Assembly (NCBI GenBank): GCA_947462335.1
Contig: OX381710.1
Coordinates: 65,281,303 to 65,345,302, forward strand
DNA from: Harmothoe impar
Lineage: Eukaryota > Annelida > Polychaeta > Phyllodocida > Polynoidae
DNA length: 64,000 nt
Direction: 5' to 3'
In this document: positions 9,735 through 60,093 of the stretch, piece by piece
How the letters are laid out: each line of letters opens with the position of its first letter
Numbering within the stretch: the first letter of the stretch is position 1
The notes under the pieces: model-generated
Seen by the model: the letters and a program-made list of their open reading frames with translations, nothing else
Database searches by the model: none
What the model was told of the DNA's origin: nothing
Program-made: the position numbers and the translations under genes

Positions 9735-9860
9735 CAACATTCATGAATGAAGCTATCACCAGTTACTAAACAGGGAGGCATGTATTTGCTGGGTATTTAC
9801 GAATCATCACGACAACGGACATAGTGCATTAAAGCACTATGCTGTCATTAAAGGGTTAAA
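9735..9860. repeat. Palindromic dispersed repeat, partial copy 2
   Basis: The right half of the family: ATCACGACAACGGACATAGT, GCATTAAAGCACTATGC, then AAAGGGTTAA. Confidence 0.55.
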
Positions 9861-12478
9861 GATGACCTAGCAGTTGACAACATTATATAACTGTTACATA
9901 AATACCCTAACTAATAGGCGAGAATATTAATTGCACTGAATGACAACTCTGAGTTGAGCAAATATAACGCTCTATCATTTAGCTCTTTTGGGTTCTTAAC
10001 ATGTGGGCCTGAACATGCTATAGAGTAGAGATTTACCTCATGAAATATTTTAGATTTTTTTCCTTTTTATTAATATTTATCACCAGCTCGCTCGTCACAT
10101 TTCCCAGTGCTTGGTGATGAGATGTCTTTGAGTGTCCTCACACAAAGACGACCCTTACCAACTACCAAGAAGTAGCTCTCTCTTCACAGAATGTGACATG
10201 TGGGTGTCAAGTGGGGGTCAGTTACCTCAGGCTCATGTCAGGAACGATGAGTATTATATCTCATCTCTGTCACAACATGTCTTAGATGTGGTGGTACTTG
10301 TCATGGTGCATCCATAAACATAAACCCATGATGATGACTTCCTCACATATGATAGCCTCACACTCCCACAGGCACCCGGATAAAAAAGGACACCATGACA
10401 TGTGTTCTGATGTTGCTACTCATGGTGTTTTCCTCCAGCGGCAGATGACCTTTTCTCCTGCTTTTTTCTTCTTATTAACACTCCAAACAGAGAAAAACAA
10501 ATGCGAACAGTGGGAGGTAGAGATAGAGAGACAGACAGATAGACAGATACAGAGAGACACACAGACAGTCAGAGTCAGAGACAGAGCGGCATAGTCGGGG
10601 CAAGGGGCAGGGAGATGCATATGAATTTACAACTTCCTCATAAATAGTGCTTGCTAAAATAAAGTGTTTACAAAAAAGGATTGTATATGTACATTAAGTT
10701 TAACACTCGACCGTATCCAAGTATTGCACTTATCGACGTTGCTCCCACCTTCCCTGCTCACCTTTTTGGAAATTCACTGCTGTGCCTTCTGGTGACAAGT
10801 AGGTGAATTAGGTCAAGTGTCAAACTCCATCAGAACCCTTTGAATATTCCAATAATTGACTCAGGGAGCTACTGCTCCCAGAGTCTTATGCGACGCCTCT
10901 CTGAGACGCTTTCCACAGATCTCTGGGGAAAAAAGTAAACCAATATTTCTCACAGAAAAAAACAACATTCGATATTGCTGTGATGCACACATACAATTGA
11001 AGTGTTTTCTGTTCCAATGCAACAAACCGCAACAGTTTCTGTCCATTGGTTCTATCTTAAATTCTATCTCAAAGTAGACCTGTCCAAAAAAGGTAATTTT
11101 TTCGGTGCTGTAGACAAACATCAAAGTACTGCTGTAGACACTTCGTCGATTTCGGCATTTAGTGTTAAACCTATGGAGCAAAAAAAAATTCAGGAGGTGA
11201 GACGCTTTTCGTCAGACCAAAACTGCCAAAAATGAGCGGCCCAAAACGACCAGCAGTGCTCCAGCCCCTCACCAGGCGGCGCTCTACGTATTGCGTCATA
11301 TTATCGCCCATTGTTTTCGGGCAGCGGCAGTGCTAAGCCTATGGGGCGTCTCAGTATTTTGGGCCTGGAAGCTTTAATAATGATCGTAGCAACTAACCAT
11401 GCATATGTATATGATCGGGTCAACGATTCCTATCCAGTTTAGGACATAAGAATTAAGTCTGAGGTAGATACGAGGTGAATGTCAACCACAGCAATGGTGA
11501 AGGTATGGGGAGTTGCCCAGCGGGAGTCCCGTATATCAGGGTTGGTGCTCGATTTTCTCATGTATCCTGAGGCTGGTAGATGAGTAGTATGGTGTGGACA
11601 AAATTGACAGACGCAGCACTGAGCCAATGCGATTGTTATTTGAAAATTCAAGTTCTCTCTTTTCCTTTCCAATAGAACAATACATAATGAAACAAACTAT
11701 ATAGATCGAAAACAATATCAAACAATTACTTCATCCATATAGCATAACTACAATAGAGAACCTGTACCCTGAGTCTTTTGTGATGAACAATCACACGCTA
11801 GATTTTTTTATTAAGAGTTGAGGACTCGACCGTGAACTGAACCCTTGAGATCTGAAGTGTAAAGTTCTGCAAACTGAGCTTATGGGGACATACGGGGAGG
11901 TGCTTAGAAGGCTAGGTCACACAGAGTGGTAGGATGGGAGTGAGTGGAATTTTACAATATATCATGACTATTTATGGTCACTTCCCTTTTTTTCTCATCT
12001 GATTTCATTTGGAGAAAATCACTTCTTATTACATTACAGTTTAGTGGCACTGCTAGTGGGCAATACACCACAAAACAGGAAAAATAGATAAACCTTCTCT
12101 ATACATATAGCTATGACAAAGCTATACCATTCTTCAAACATCTCCAGATTGAAAGGTGTGAGGTCAACTTTCAGTATTTTTATTTAGTATTCTTACTTTT
12201 TATTGTTGATAAACCTTTAATCTAGCCTAATCTATAGTGATTCTGAAGAAATTACCTGGAGATACAGTTCACAGATGGGGGAGAACTGTCCTTAAGTGGC
12301 AGGGTAAGATAGGTACAGACAGATTTGGGGCACATTTTGATAATGGGAATCACTTGATTTAGAAAAATTTAGATCATAATGTTCACCACAGGAGAATACC
12401 CTGCATTGTTTGTGTATGGTGATTATTTCAGATTGGGCTATCCTGATCAATATTGATGATGACCTTTGTATTTTACAG
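9861..12478. other. Intronic DNA with no recognised gene
   Basis: AT-rich sequence between the candidate microexon and TDO2 exon 2. I see only a GACAGA-rich simple-sequence stretch (about 10510-10585) and no exon-like frame with good splice sites. A first TDO2 exon could not be identified here. Confidence 0.5.
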
Positions 12479-48593
<36,115 letters not shown>

Positions 48594-50040
48594 ACGAGCT
48601 TGGGGTGGAATAGACTGGCCCTCGTCTCTTCCTAATCCACTGAGCTACATTGAATGAGTGTATGAATATTCGCAGGGTCCAGCCTAGAGATGAACAGGCC
48701 CTTCATTGTAAAGAAGTAGAGGCATTGTGTTTTCTGTTGAAATGAGGGAATTCACTCAGATTTGACTGCCTCTTCTGTGCAAATATTAAGCCTATACCGC
48801 AATTGCCTGTAAGCTCAGTGGCACCTTTTTAAAAAGCCCTGCCACTTTATTGAATCCTAGAGCATCGGTGAATCTGTGTAAGGTCTTGGCCATTTTTGTC
48901 TTCAAGGAATGGGTGTATTTGTAAATATTATAGCCGAAAGTCCACGGTAGCAGGAACCGGCCTTATATTCTGCGTTAAAACGGTATCGCCCCCTCTGCCG
49001 CCTCTAATTTACTCCTGTTCCCTTGCGTCTACAAGCAAACCGGGCACAAAATATGCATGGCAGAGAGGTATAAACCATTTAAATGCAGAACATGACTTGT
49101 TCCAGCCGCTATGGACTTTGGGCATTATAGCATATAGAATGTTTAGAAAGCCTTCGGCAAAGTGTGTTGTATGTAGTTATGACAAACGTGTTCATTAGCG
49201 TTTTAAGATATGCCTTTATTTAATCTAGATGTTAACTTGTTGACAAGATAGATATTTAGTGCATACACAGCACATGATTGAAGACATTTGTTTTTGTCCT
49301 ACTTACAAGTGTAGCAGTACTCTCATTAAAAAAAACACGTTAGAAAAATCAAGACTGACCTTAGTTTCATAAGGATATTGATAGCAGTGTTTTTGAGATC
49401 AAGCTAAGAATTATCTGTTTTTATTTTCTAAAAAGATAACTGAGATTGCCTTCTAGAGAATATTCTCCCCATTATATCCATAGAACACCACATCGGTCAT
49501 TTAGAGCAGGGCAATGGATTTTATAATCGTTTAGAAATTAGCTCTAACATTGCTGTGAGTGCCAAAAAGATGTCCCCCAGGTATCACATGCTTTGTATAT
49601 ATTTCCCTAGCGTCTCTCCAGCCCAGGAGCTGGCAGGACAGTATTTTCTAATCCATGAAGTGGAGGACCATGGTTTCATTGAAGAATCAGAGACCATAGG
49701 ATATAGAGTATCCGCGTTGGTCGAACACAGCCACATGAGCATGCAATGTGTTACTTAGATTTGTAAACGGGTAAATGGAAGCTTAGCCCGTACGATTGTA
49801 GTGCGGAGTAGATTGTGAAGAGGAGTCTACCCCTCTAAATTCGACATCAAAAATGAATTGTTATATAACTGTAATCAAAAGCTAATCTTACTAAGATGTT
49901 CGTGATGGTAGAAATACTAGCTAATTATCACTAGATGGGAAGAACAGGGTTAACGTGAGGCATCATTAAAAGAAGAAGGCAATGGATGCCTTCCTAAAGT
50001 CTACTTCGATTGACAATAAATCCCTTTCAGGTGTTACAAA
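48594..50040 (+). other. TDO2: Probable TDO2 3' UTR with candidate poly(A) signals
   Basis: No further exon-like frame. AATAAA at 50015-50020, followed by GTGTT and a T run, is a plausible poly(A) signal; ATTAAA at 49324-49329 is an earlier alternative. The extent is inferred. Confidence 0.4.
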
Positions 50041-50439
50041 TTTTTGAAAAAAAAACCATTTCGTGACGCCATTATCATTAGTTAGGAGTTATGTGGGTAC
50101 TTGCATTATCTCACATATTGACATATTGAACTTGGCATTATATGGTCCCATAAATTGAGTTATTTTGTAGATCGTTGTTAATGAGTGCGCCCGGTTGGGG
50201 TGAGGGTGAGGGGGGGGGGGGAGGAGATAAAGTTGTAGTAACAGAGGTTGTCAACACAAACTAAACACAACTATACTTATATTGGTGTGTCTGACAACAT
50301 GTCAACAGCCTAGGGAGCAAGGTAAAATTGAATTCATCCAATTGTGATATCTCAGGAAACTGTAGATAGTATATCATGAGATATTATGGGTAGTACTGAA
50401 GACCCAACCACACCGGTCCTTTTTGTACCAACCCGATAC

Positions 50440-50850
50440 GACCCTCGTGGGGGCTGGGGCGCATTCTCAGCCTGCGGCTTCGTGGAATACTGCCCCAGCC
50501 CCCACTCGTGAAATACGGCAGCGATGGCATTTGTCTATAGATTGGAGGCATTGGGGAATCATGCTGACGAGAATTTATTTCATGGTGCATACGGCAGTCC
50601 TATTGACTTAACCAAGGAAGGCCGTATTTCATGCCCCCTGTTAAATAACTCTCTCCCCGTATTTCACGGCATTTTAAATGATTAAAATAGATGAGTTAAT
50701 CACTATAATTTATAGCTTTTTTAGATAAATTAAGTGGAATTTTGAAAAAATGTTGTAAAAAATGACATGAAATAAACACAAAGGAGTACTTGTATAGTTC
50801 TCCACCGAGGGTCCGCCTCGTGAAATAACCCTCAGTGGAGAACTCAACTC
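50440..50850. repeat. Hairpin-containing repeat segment
   Basis: A perfect 14-bp stem GTGGGGGCTGGGGC (50447-50460) pairs with 50492-50505. A 17-bp stem with one mismatch, AGTTCTCCACCGAGGGT (50796-50812), pairs with 50828-50844. Between them a CGTGAAATA / TATTTCACG motif recurs in both orientations. Confidence 0.5.
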
Positions 50851-51245
50851 ATAACCTTTGTCTATGTGTATCAACCTGCACTATGCAGTCTTTAAAGGGT
50901 GAAGAGCTCTACCCACTATACTTGATATGAGCCTAATTCATACAGTATTAGGCCTGGAGATCTGTAGTAATGGTGAGGAGTGGTGTGTGTGTGTGTGCCT
51001 GTTCTCCTTTAATTAACGACATGAAATAATTAGTGTCCATAGCTAAGGAGTGGACCCACCCTGTATGTCCAAAATGCATATTTTTGACAGCTAGAAATTG
51101 ACTTGGGTGGGCCAAGAAGACAACAGATCATGTTAATGGAGTCTAAAGAATAAGTTGACTGCTGGGCAAGATGAATACATAATGAAATTGGACTGTGTAG
51201 GGGTACGGCGTCACCAGATGTGTCCAAAACCCGACAGGGTTCCAT

Positions 51246-51479
51246 AACTACACCGAGAAAAAAAGTAGAATCACTGTGGCTCCCGACTTGATAACTGGGA
51301 TAACTGTCCCCAGTGACTCCCTAACATTAGAAGGACTATATAATAACTCTATAATGACTCCTATTTTAAGACTCCCTAATGATTGTGAGTTACGAGTCCT
51401 GGGGAGAGTTACCTCAGTGATCGAGTCCAGATTCCCATTTGGGAGTTACCGTGATTCTACTTCTTTTCTCTGTGTAGCT
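51246..51479. mobile_element. TA-flanked foldback element
   Basis: CACCGAGAAAAAAAGTAGAA at the left is complemented by TTCTACTTCTTTTCTCTGTG at the right, with TA on both sides. The interior has AGTGACTCCCTAA / GAGTTACGAGTCC-like repeats. Confidence 0.6.
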
Positions 51480-51551
51480 ATCATCGTGTCTTGATATCCA
51501 AGGGACTTATCACTACCAATGTAGTTATGTAAGGTGTGATTATGGTTGTCT

Positions 51552-51624
51552 ACGGTTGGAGTTCAGTTGGCAGAGCAGCGGTTTATAGATCTGAACATTC
51601 CGGGTTCGAGTCCTGGTTGCTCCG
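51552..51624 (+). tRNA. tRNA-like sequence, degenerate (SINE head or tRNA pseudogene)
   Basis: An internal pol III promoter is visible: A box-like GAGTTCAGTTGGCAGAG and B box GGTTCGAGTCC. The T arm CCGGG-TTCGAGT-CCTGG pairs. The anticodon region TTTATAGATC resembles tRNA-Tyr with anticodon ATA, but the anticodon stem has mismatches and the 5' end does not pair with TTGCTCC, so it is unlikely to be a functional tRNA. Confidence 0.5.
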
Positions 51625-51639
51625 ATGGCATTTTCTGAG

Positions 51640-52920
51640 ACCATTACAAATGAATAATTGGACACATTCTTATACACTGACTGAGTAGAATGGAGTAATG
51701 ATTTAACTATTGGCTACCCTCACATAGGTATTGCACATACATGTAGTATAGAAGATCATTATCGATTCTAAACGGAATACTGATGCATATTTAACTGTCC
51801 AGAAGGACGATGTATTAAAGCTACCCATACTTAGATATTTAGTATGTTTAAAGGTAACTCACATTGTATGTTGGAGATCGTTGGCTATACTTACTTACAC
51901 TTTTAACATGTGAAATATCTCAAACTAACCTGCAATGTAATAAAGGGATGTGATTATCGTTAATTTCCCTAACAATTCAGTGAGAGTATAATATTATTAT
52001 AAAGTCTTATTGGCTATCCTTACTTACATGCTGATAATGTTGACTATAATCAATTTTACGTATGATGTTGATATTGTTATACTCACATATACCATTTTTT
52101 AATCAACTGTAATTAATGTAATAAGACAGTGTAATAGATTTTAACTATGATTAAGAATTTTTCAGGTTAGGCCTCATGTTGAAAAATATTTCAGAATTAG
52201 CTTTTCTCTCTGATTGTTAATTACACTGTTTCCTCATATGTTCTTTACATACCGCTAACTAAATGAACATATTGTCGACAATATATTACAACAGAGTTGC
52301 AGATGTCCAAGCTTATTTAAAGGAGGGTTGGTATTTTTGTTGTTCAGTCATTTCAAATATACATTGCATGTCTTAAGAGCATTGCTAATGGGTATGTGTG
52401 CCAAGCAGCCTGAGCCTGCATCCTCTGAACTTTAATGGATTACAAAATGTGAATAGGACTTATTATCATTGTTTGGTAGGAGACATGCAAGCTAATAGTT
52501 TCTTCACGTGTTTACCCATACAAAGGAGATGGCGTGTCGACAGTATACCTGCACTGTGAACAGTTGTTTACCTCGTGAAGATGTACAGTAGAATATCCTG
52601 TAGGTGTACAGTTAGGTGTACAACAGGGGAGTGACTGTACATGGGAGTGACTGTACACGGCACTTTTGCTAAAAATCGACACGGCGACACGGTAAATAAT
52701 CTGGTCACCCATCTATAGTCAGAGTAGAAGACTCATTGTCGTTCAACATTACACAATGCCACTGTCCCATGAGTTTGGACGAAGACAGTGGCGCCGTTTA
52801 TTTTGAAAGGTACAAACTGCTTAGTCTTTCAACATCATCTGTCAGCATTACATGGTACCAGCTGTCTATGTGCAAACACAGTGTAGCACTGTCTAATGTT
52901 GAGAGGTGAAAAGAGACTTA
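51640..52920. other. Intergenic DNA with no recognised gene
   Basis: AT-rich. Near 52620-52700 there is a fragment related to the CGACACGG-repeat element at 9044-9287 (CGACACGGCGACACGG, then GGTCACCCAT). Confidence 0.45.
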
Positions 52921-52929
52921 CAAAGGCCT

Positions 52930-53600
52930 ACTTGCACTGTCTTACCTGCGCTGTCCTACCTGCACTGTCCAACCTGCACTGTCCAACCTGCACTGTCCAA
53001 CCTACACTTCCCAACCTTCACTGTCCAACCTGCACTGTCCAACCTACACTTCCCAACCTTCACTGTCCTACCTGCACTGGCCTACTTGCACTGTCCAACC
53101 TGCACTGTCCAACCTGCACTGTCCAACCTGCACTGTCCAACCTACACTGTCCAACCTGCACTGTCCAACCTGCACTGTCCAACCTACACTTCCCAACCTT
53201 CACTGTCCTACCTGCACTGGCTTACTTGCACTGGCCTACCTGCACTGGCCTGTCCACTCTGTCCCACCCTCACTGTCCTACTTCCACTGTCCAACCTTCA
53301 CTGTGCTGCCCTCACTGTCCAACCTGGACGGTGCTACCTGCACTGTCCTGCCTTCACTGTCCTGGCTTTAATGTCATGCCCTCACTGCCCCACTTTCACT
53401 GCCCTGCCTTAAATGTCCTACCTTCTTGATTGTCTCACCTTGATTGTCCTGCCCTCACTGTCCTGCCCTCACTGTCATGCCCTCACTGTCCTGCCCTCAC
53501 TGTCCTGCCCTCACTGTCCTGCCCTCACTGTCCTGCCCTCACTGTCCTGCCCTCACTGTCCTGCACTCACTGTCCTGCCCTCACTGTCTTGCTTTCACTG
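52930..53600 (+). repeat. 14-bp minisatellite with two consensus blocks
   Basis: The first block (about 52930-53270) uses CACTGTCCAACCTG. The second (about 53430-53600) uses CACTGTCCTGCCCT. The stretch between is mixed. Both have period 14, so frames cycle every 42 bp and give spurious open frames of up to 177 codons (for example LPALSNLHCPTC). Confidence 0.95.
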
Positions 53601-53713
53601 TGCTACTTTGATTGTGCTACCTGCTGCACCAGCATACTGTGCTGTTCAGGTTTGGGCCGCTCTTGACCTCCCATTCGTGTCATCGTGTATAGCCCCCATT
53701 GGTGTCATGCTTA

Positions 53714-53814
53714 TCCCGTTAAGGGCCACACAGTCCTGGTGAGTTACTCACCAGGGCTACATGATGGCCAAAAGGTTACAACGCATTACTTCACGAAATG
53801 GCCCTTAAACGGTA
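53714..53814. repeat. Palindromic dispersed repeat, compact copy
   Basis: CCCGTTAAGGGCCACACAG, GGTGAGTTACTCACCAGGGC, then ACGCATTACTTCACG and GGCCCTTAAACGG. Confidence 0.5.
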
Positions 53815-54362
53815 AAGGCTGTGTCACTTAATATTGCACAGTGTGTTATGAATCATGGGGCATGTAATTGCATCACAATGTAGCACATGGTCAATCATGT
53901 GTCGTGGTACAACATCAATATACCTTGCAATGCCCTAAGATAACATGATAAACGCGCTGTGGATGCCTATGCATATACTATCTTCATGTTGGCTTTAAAT
54001 AAACATACATATTGTGAACAAATTGCGTGGTCTTCATTATGATATTCAAAGGGCAAATGTTTCAAGAATACTGCAATTGGTCATTCCATGAGAAATCAAT
54101 AGGTCTTAAAAAACTTTCCAACTTGACCCTCTCAGATTCTTCCATATGAAGAATGATATAGGCTAAGGTACATTGGACCATGGCGGCTGCCATATTGGGT
54201 TAAACATCTAGACCCTCGGCGGCCATCTTGAATTGGGACAGAAATATGGGTAATTTCGTATCTGCCCTATCCCACTAATACAAAACAATGTTTATTGGTA
54301 ACTGATAAGGGTACTAACCTGCAACCCAACCCTATCTTTCTCACCGCTCCATTTACTCTAGC

Positions 54363-55110
54363 CACACAGAAAAGTAAAGGAATCACCACGACTTTGTGGC
54401 AGTTTGTCTCCCACTGACACCTGTTGAGGGGAGTCAAATGAGTTTGACTCTCCATTCCTGAAGAGTCAACTACAGTTGACCCCTCAAAAGAGTGGGAGTC
54501 AAAATCGATACTTGTGAATATATGAGTGGGGGCAACAGGTGTATATAATTAGTAGACATGCCATGTGAGGCCTGTCAGAGAAGTGAGTATATGAGGTTAT
54601 TGCCCAAGAGAGGTCAATAACAAGACATGTTGTCATGTCCGCCATTTCTCCCTGTACAAAAGTAAGCAGTGCCACACATTATATCTCACACACCAAGTGC
54701 CCAGCCTCATGATTATTCCCCTTACCCACAAATATGGTGTCTAAGCTCTACACTATTGATGTTATTGGAATGAATTGTTTTTCATCATATTTGATTCAGT
54801 TAAGTCAATGGGAATGCTTTTCCATTGACATCCCTTAACCACACTATTTTGATATAGTGGACCTTTCTATAATGAATCAAAACTGTGTGACATGCAACAA
54901 ATATCTAAATTATATATACTAGTAGTGGCTCTATCTTGTGGTTGTCACTGGCACTAAATTAGTGTTGGTCGCCCCACCAGTTGGTTTCATATGCAACTAA
55001 TATCAGAAACAACAGATTTTTTATTTGACTCTTCATCAAGGGTCAAACTACAAATGACTCTGCTGTGGGCAGAGTCAACTGCACTTGACTCTGCACTGAT
55101 AGACTCAAGA
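54363..55110. mobile_element. Two half-copies of the AAAAGTAAAGG foldback family
   Basis: ACAGAAAAGTAAAGGAATCA at 54365 with GTTTGACTCTCCATTCC and GAGTCAACTACAGTTGACCC, and a second segment at 55028-55110 (GACTCTTCATCAAGGGTCAA, GCAGAGTCAACTGCACTTGA). They are separated by ordinary sequence. Confidence 0.45.
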
Positions 55111-55339
55111 GCTAGAGTAATTTTTCACAAGGATCAAGGGGTATGACTGGAGTAGCTGTGACCCCTCCACCAGAGCCATCATGACCCTGCCACATGTAGA
55201 AGTGGAGTTATGGCCTATACATTTTTTTATTAATAGACATGGCAACCCCCAGTCTTACACTCGGGGCCCGGCTTATACAATACTAAGTGGCATAAGTTTT
55301 CCCCAGGTCGTGAGGGGATATATCTACCAAATATTTTCC

Positions 55340-56240
55340 ACTTTTATTCTGGTTTGATATGGTGTGTCCACTTGGCGTGATATATGTTCCAATTCATCCC
55401 CTACAAATGTCATGGAACTAAGTATTCTAACAGAATAAAGAGCATATTGCCCACTTTCTGCACAAAAATCAAACATGTTAAATATTCAAATTCAGACTTT
55501 TGACATCGACTTTTGACGTCCATCATCTGCTCTCTCATCTTCACATTTGAGAACTTTGTCGTCCACCCGTATCCACAGGGAGACAAAACATATATTTCAA
55601 CTTGGTATATAACTTCAAGGTTTGACGGGCAAAAAGCTGCCTTATAGATGTTAGTGGACACAGGCCTTATGCAAAGGCATGTCCACTAGGATACATATTG
55701 GCAGGACTTACGACTAATATAAATGAGTGAACTTGTATTCTAAAAGCCCTGTGTCCTAAGGACGCGTACGACTAGGGATGTGGACGAGTTCACCTGTTTG
55801 ACATCCATCAATATGTGTATACATTTGTATTTGAGAATAGATTTCCCATCAATTGTCCACTTTTGCTCTAGTTATGGTGTGTCCACTTGGCGTGACAAAT
55901 AGCCAGCAATATGCCTGTGTCTTTATCAGGCCGTTTGTCGTCCGTCAAACCTTGAATTTAGACACCAGGTGGAAGGCAGAATTCTCAAATAAAAAAGTGG
56001 GAGAGCCAATGATAGACGTCAAAAGTTGACGTAACAAGTCGGCATTTAGATATCTAACGTGTTTGATTTCTTGTACAGAAAGTGGACAATATACTCTTTA
56101 TTCTATTGTAATACCTTATCCATATTTGCATTTGGCATTCTAGGCAGTATTTTATCATGCCTAGTAGACACAGCATACCTGCAGTTAAAGTGGATGATAT
56201 CTAGGAAGTATATTCCCAAATATATACATATTACTGGACA
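55340..56240. mobile_element. Diverged foldback element, about 0.9 kb
   Basis: 55360-55670 is roughly complementary to 55900-56200. GAATAAAGAGCATATTGCCC matches (inverted) GGACAATATACTCTTTATTC. GACTTTTGACGTCCATCA matches TGATAGACGTCAAAAGTTGA. GTGTGTCCACTTGGC matches GCCTAGTAGACACAGC. The motif GTGTCCACTTGGCGTGA also occurs internally at 55872. Confidence 0.55.
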
Positions 56241-56289
56241 TCAAACAGGTGAAATCGTCCACTCTCCTTGTCGTATAGTGGACACACAC

Positions 56290-57080
56290 CTATTGGAATA
56301 CAGCAGCAGCAGGACTAGGCCGAAAAGTACAACAGAGTTCTAGGAATCTCTGTTGAGGAACAGTCAAGCTGGCCGAAGTGCACAGCAAGACTGGGTCCTC
56401 GAGTAGCAGAACCCATGGGTTTATATACTGAGCCTTATGTAACTCCACTCCATTACTTGTAAACACTTGAGTTCCCAAGGAACTCCGGGTAACCTGAAAC
56501 TGGTTCATCCGGACCGACACGGTACCCGAGTTATGTCGGGTGACACGTGGCGGTCTCGGCTCGGTGCGTATTACCAGGTCGCACTCCACCAATCCTCAGG
56601 TGCCAGATTATGTAATCACATACCGGGCACCAGACAGGAGTGCGGCCCGGATACGCCACAACAGACATCACACTCGAGCCCAGCACCACTAGGCGAAGCG
56701 TAGTGGCACTGGGACATGCCACAGATCACAGCTGAATCACCACTGTATTCTACGCCATTTTTATCTAAGAAAACTTACCAACTATATCTCAATATATCTA
56801 TTAGTATCTGTTGATACAGGGAAAATTTAGGGCACATGTATTGGACAGGTATTTTTGAAGCAACAGGTGAATTGATTCGGGACTATTTTCAATTTGTGTA
56901 TCTACACAGCTACACGTTGGTTGTTTATCAACATGACACCGATCTCTGTGCCTCCTTTTCGGTCCTGGTTTACTCAAATAAAAGCAGGTTCCGGTAGTAC
57001 AGACAATTGAATATGGCCATCCTAGCCGATATAAGTTGATTACTGATAGATTTTAGAAATGACATCTTATAATAAATTTT
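56290..57080. other. GC-richer unclassified segment
   Basis: 56290-56720 is clearly more GC-rich than its surroundings and has open frames of 60-100 codons on both strands that resemble no family I know. GAATACAG near 56297 and CTGTATTC near 56740 are inverted. It could be a solo LTR or another repeat. Confidence 0.3.
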
Positions 57081-57620
57081 ATTTCATTGAAAGTTTGAAT
57101 TCCCATGTGCGCCACCACGGTGAAGGTCGTTTCCACGCTGGTGCTTGCTGGATAGCCCCAGAGGTCGGTAACCAGCAAATTATGTTAAACCACCTGTCCC
57201 AGAGACACTCAGCCTGTCGGCTTCGCTGATGTCTTTGGGAGTGTCTTTGGGTACGAGTGTGAACAGACATAACCAAAATAGCTCAATCCGGTTATATAGA
57301 AATAGTACAGCGTCCCACTACAATGCCATAAAGAACTATTTTCATGTCAGATGTGTCAAATTAGTCAGAGTTATAGCACATAAACAAACCAAATAGGTAT
57401 TTTTCTCTAAATTCCTGACATATCCTGAATTTAGTTCTCTCTTTATTACGGTACTTTTAGCCAGCTACATCAAAATAATCATGTTTCTTGGGAAAACAAT
57501 TATAAGGGCCAGAGACTGGGGATGGGGTGCCAAAATGAGGTGTGTGGTTGTGTGGCCTAGCAACAATACAATGGAGTCCGGGAGGGGCTTCTAGGTAAAT
57601 CAGCGGACTAGGAATACTGG

Positions 57621-60093
<2,473 letters not shown>

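Noticed and set aside
52896..53742. Open frames of 109-177 codons rich in LPALSNLHCPTC
   Set aside because: They are translations of the 14-bp minisatellite; three frames are open at once and all show the same short repeat.
56290..56722. GC-rich frames on both strands considered as an exon
   Set aside because: Neither frame shows a recognisable domain or convincing splice sites, and both strands are equally open; more likely a GC-rich repeat.
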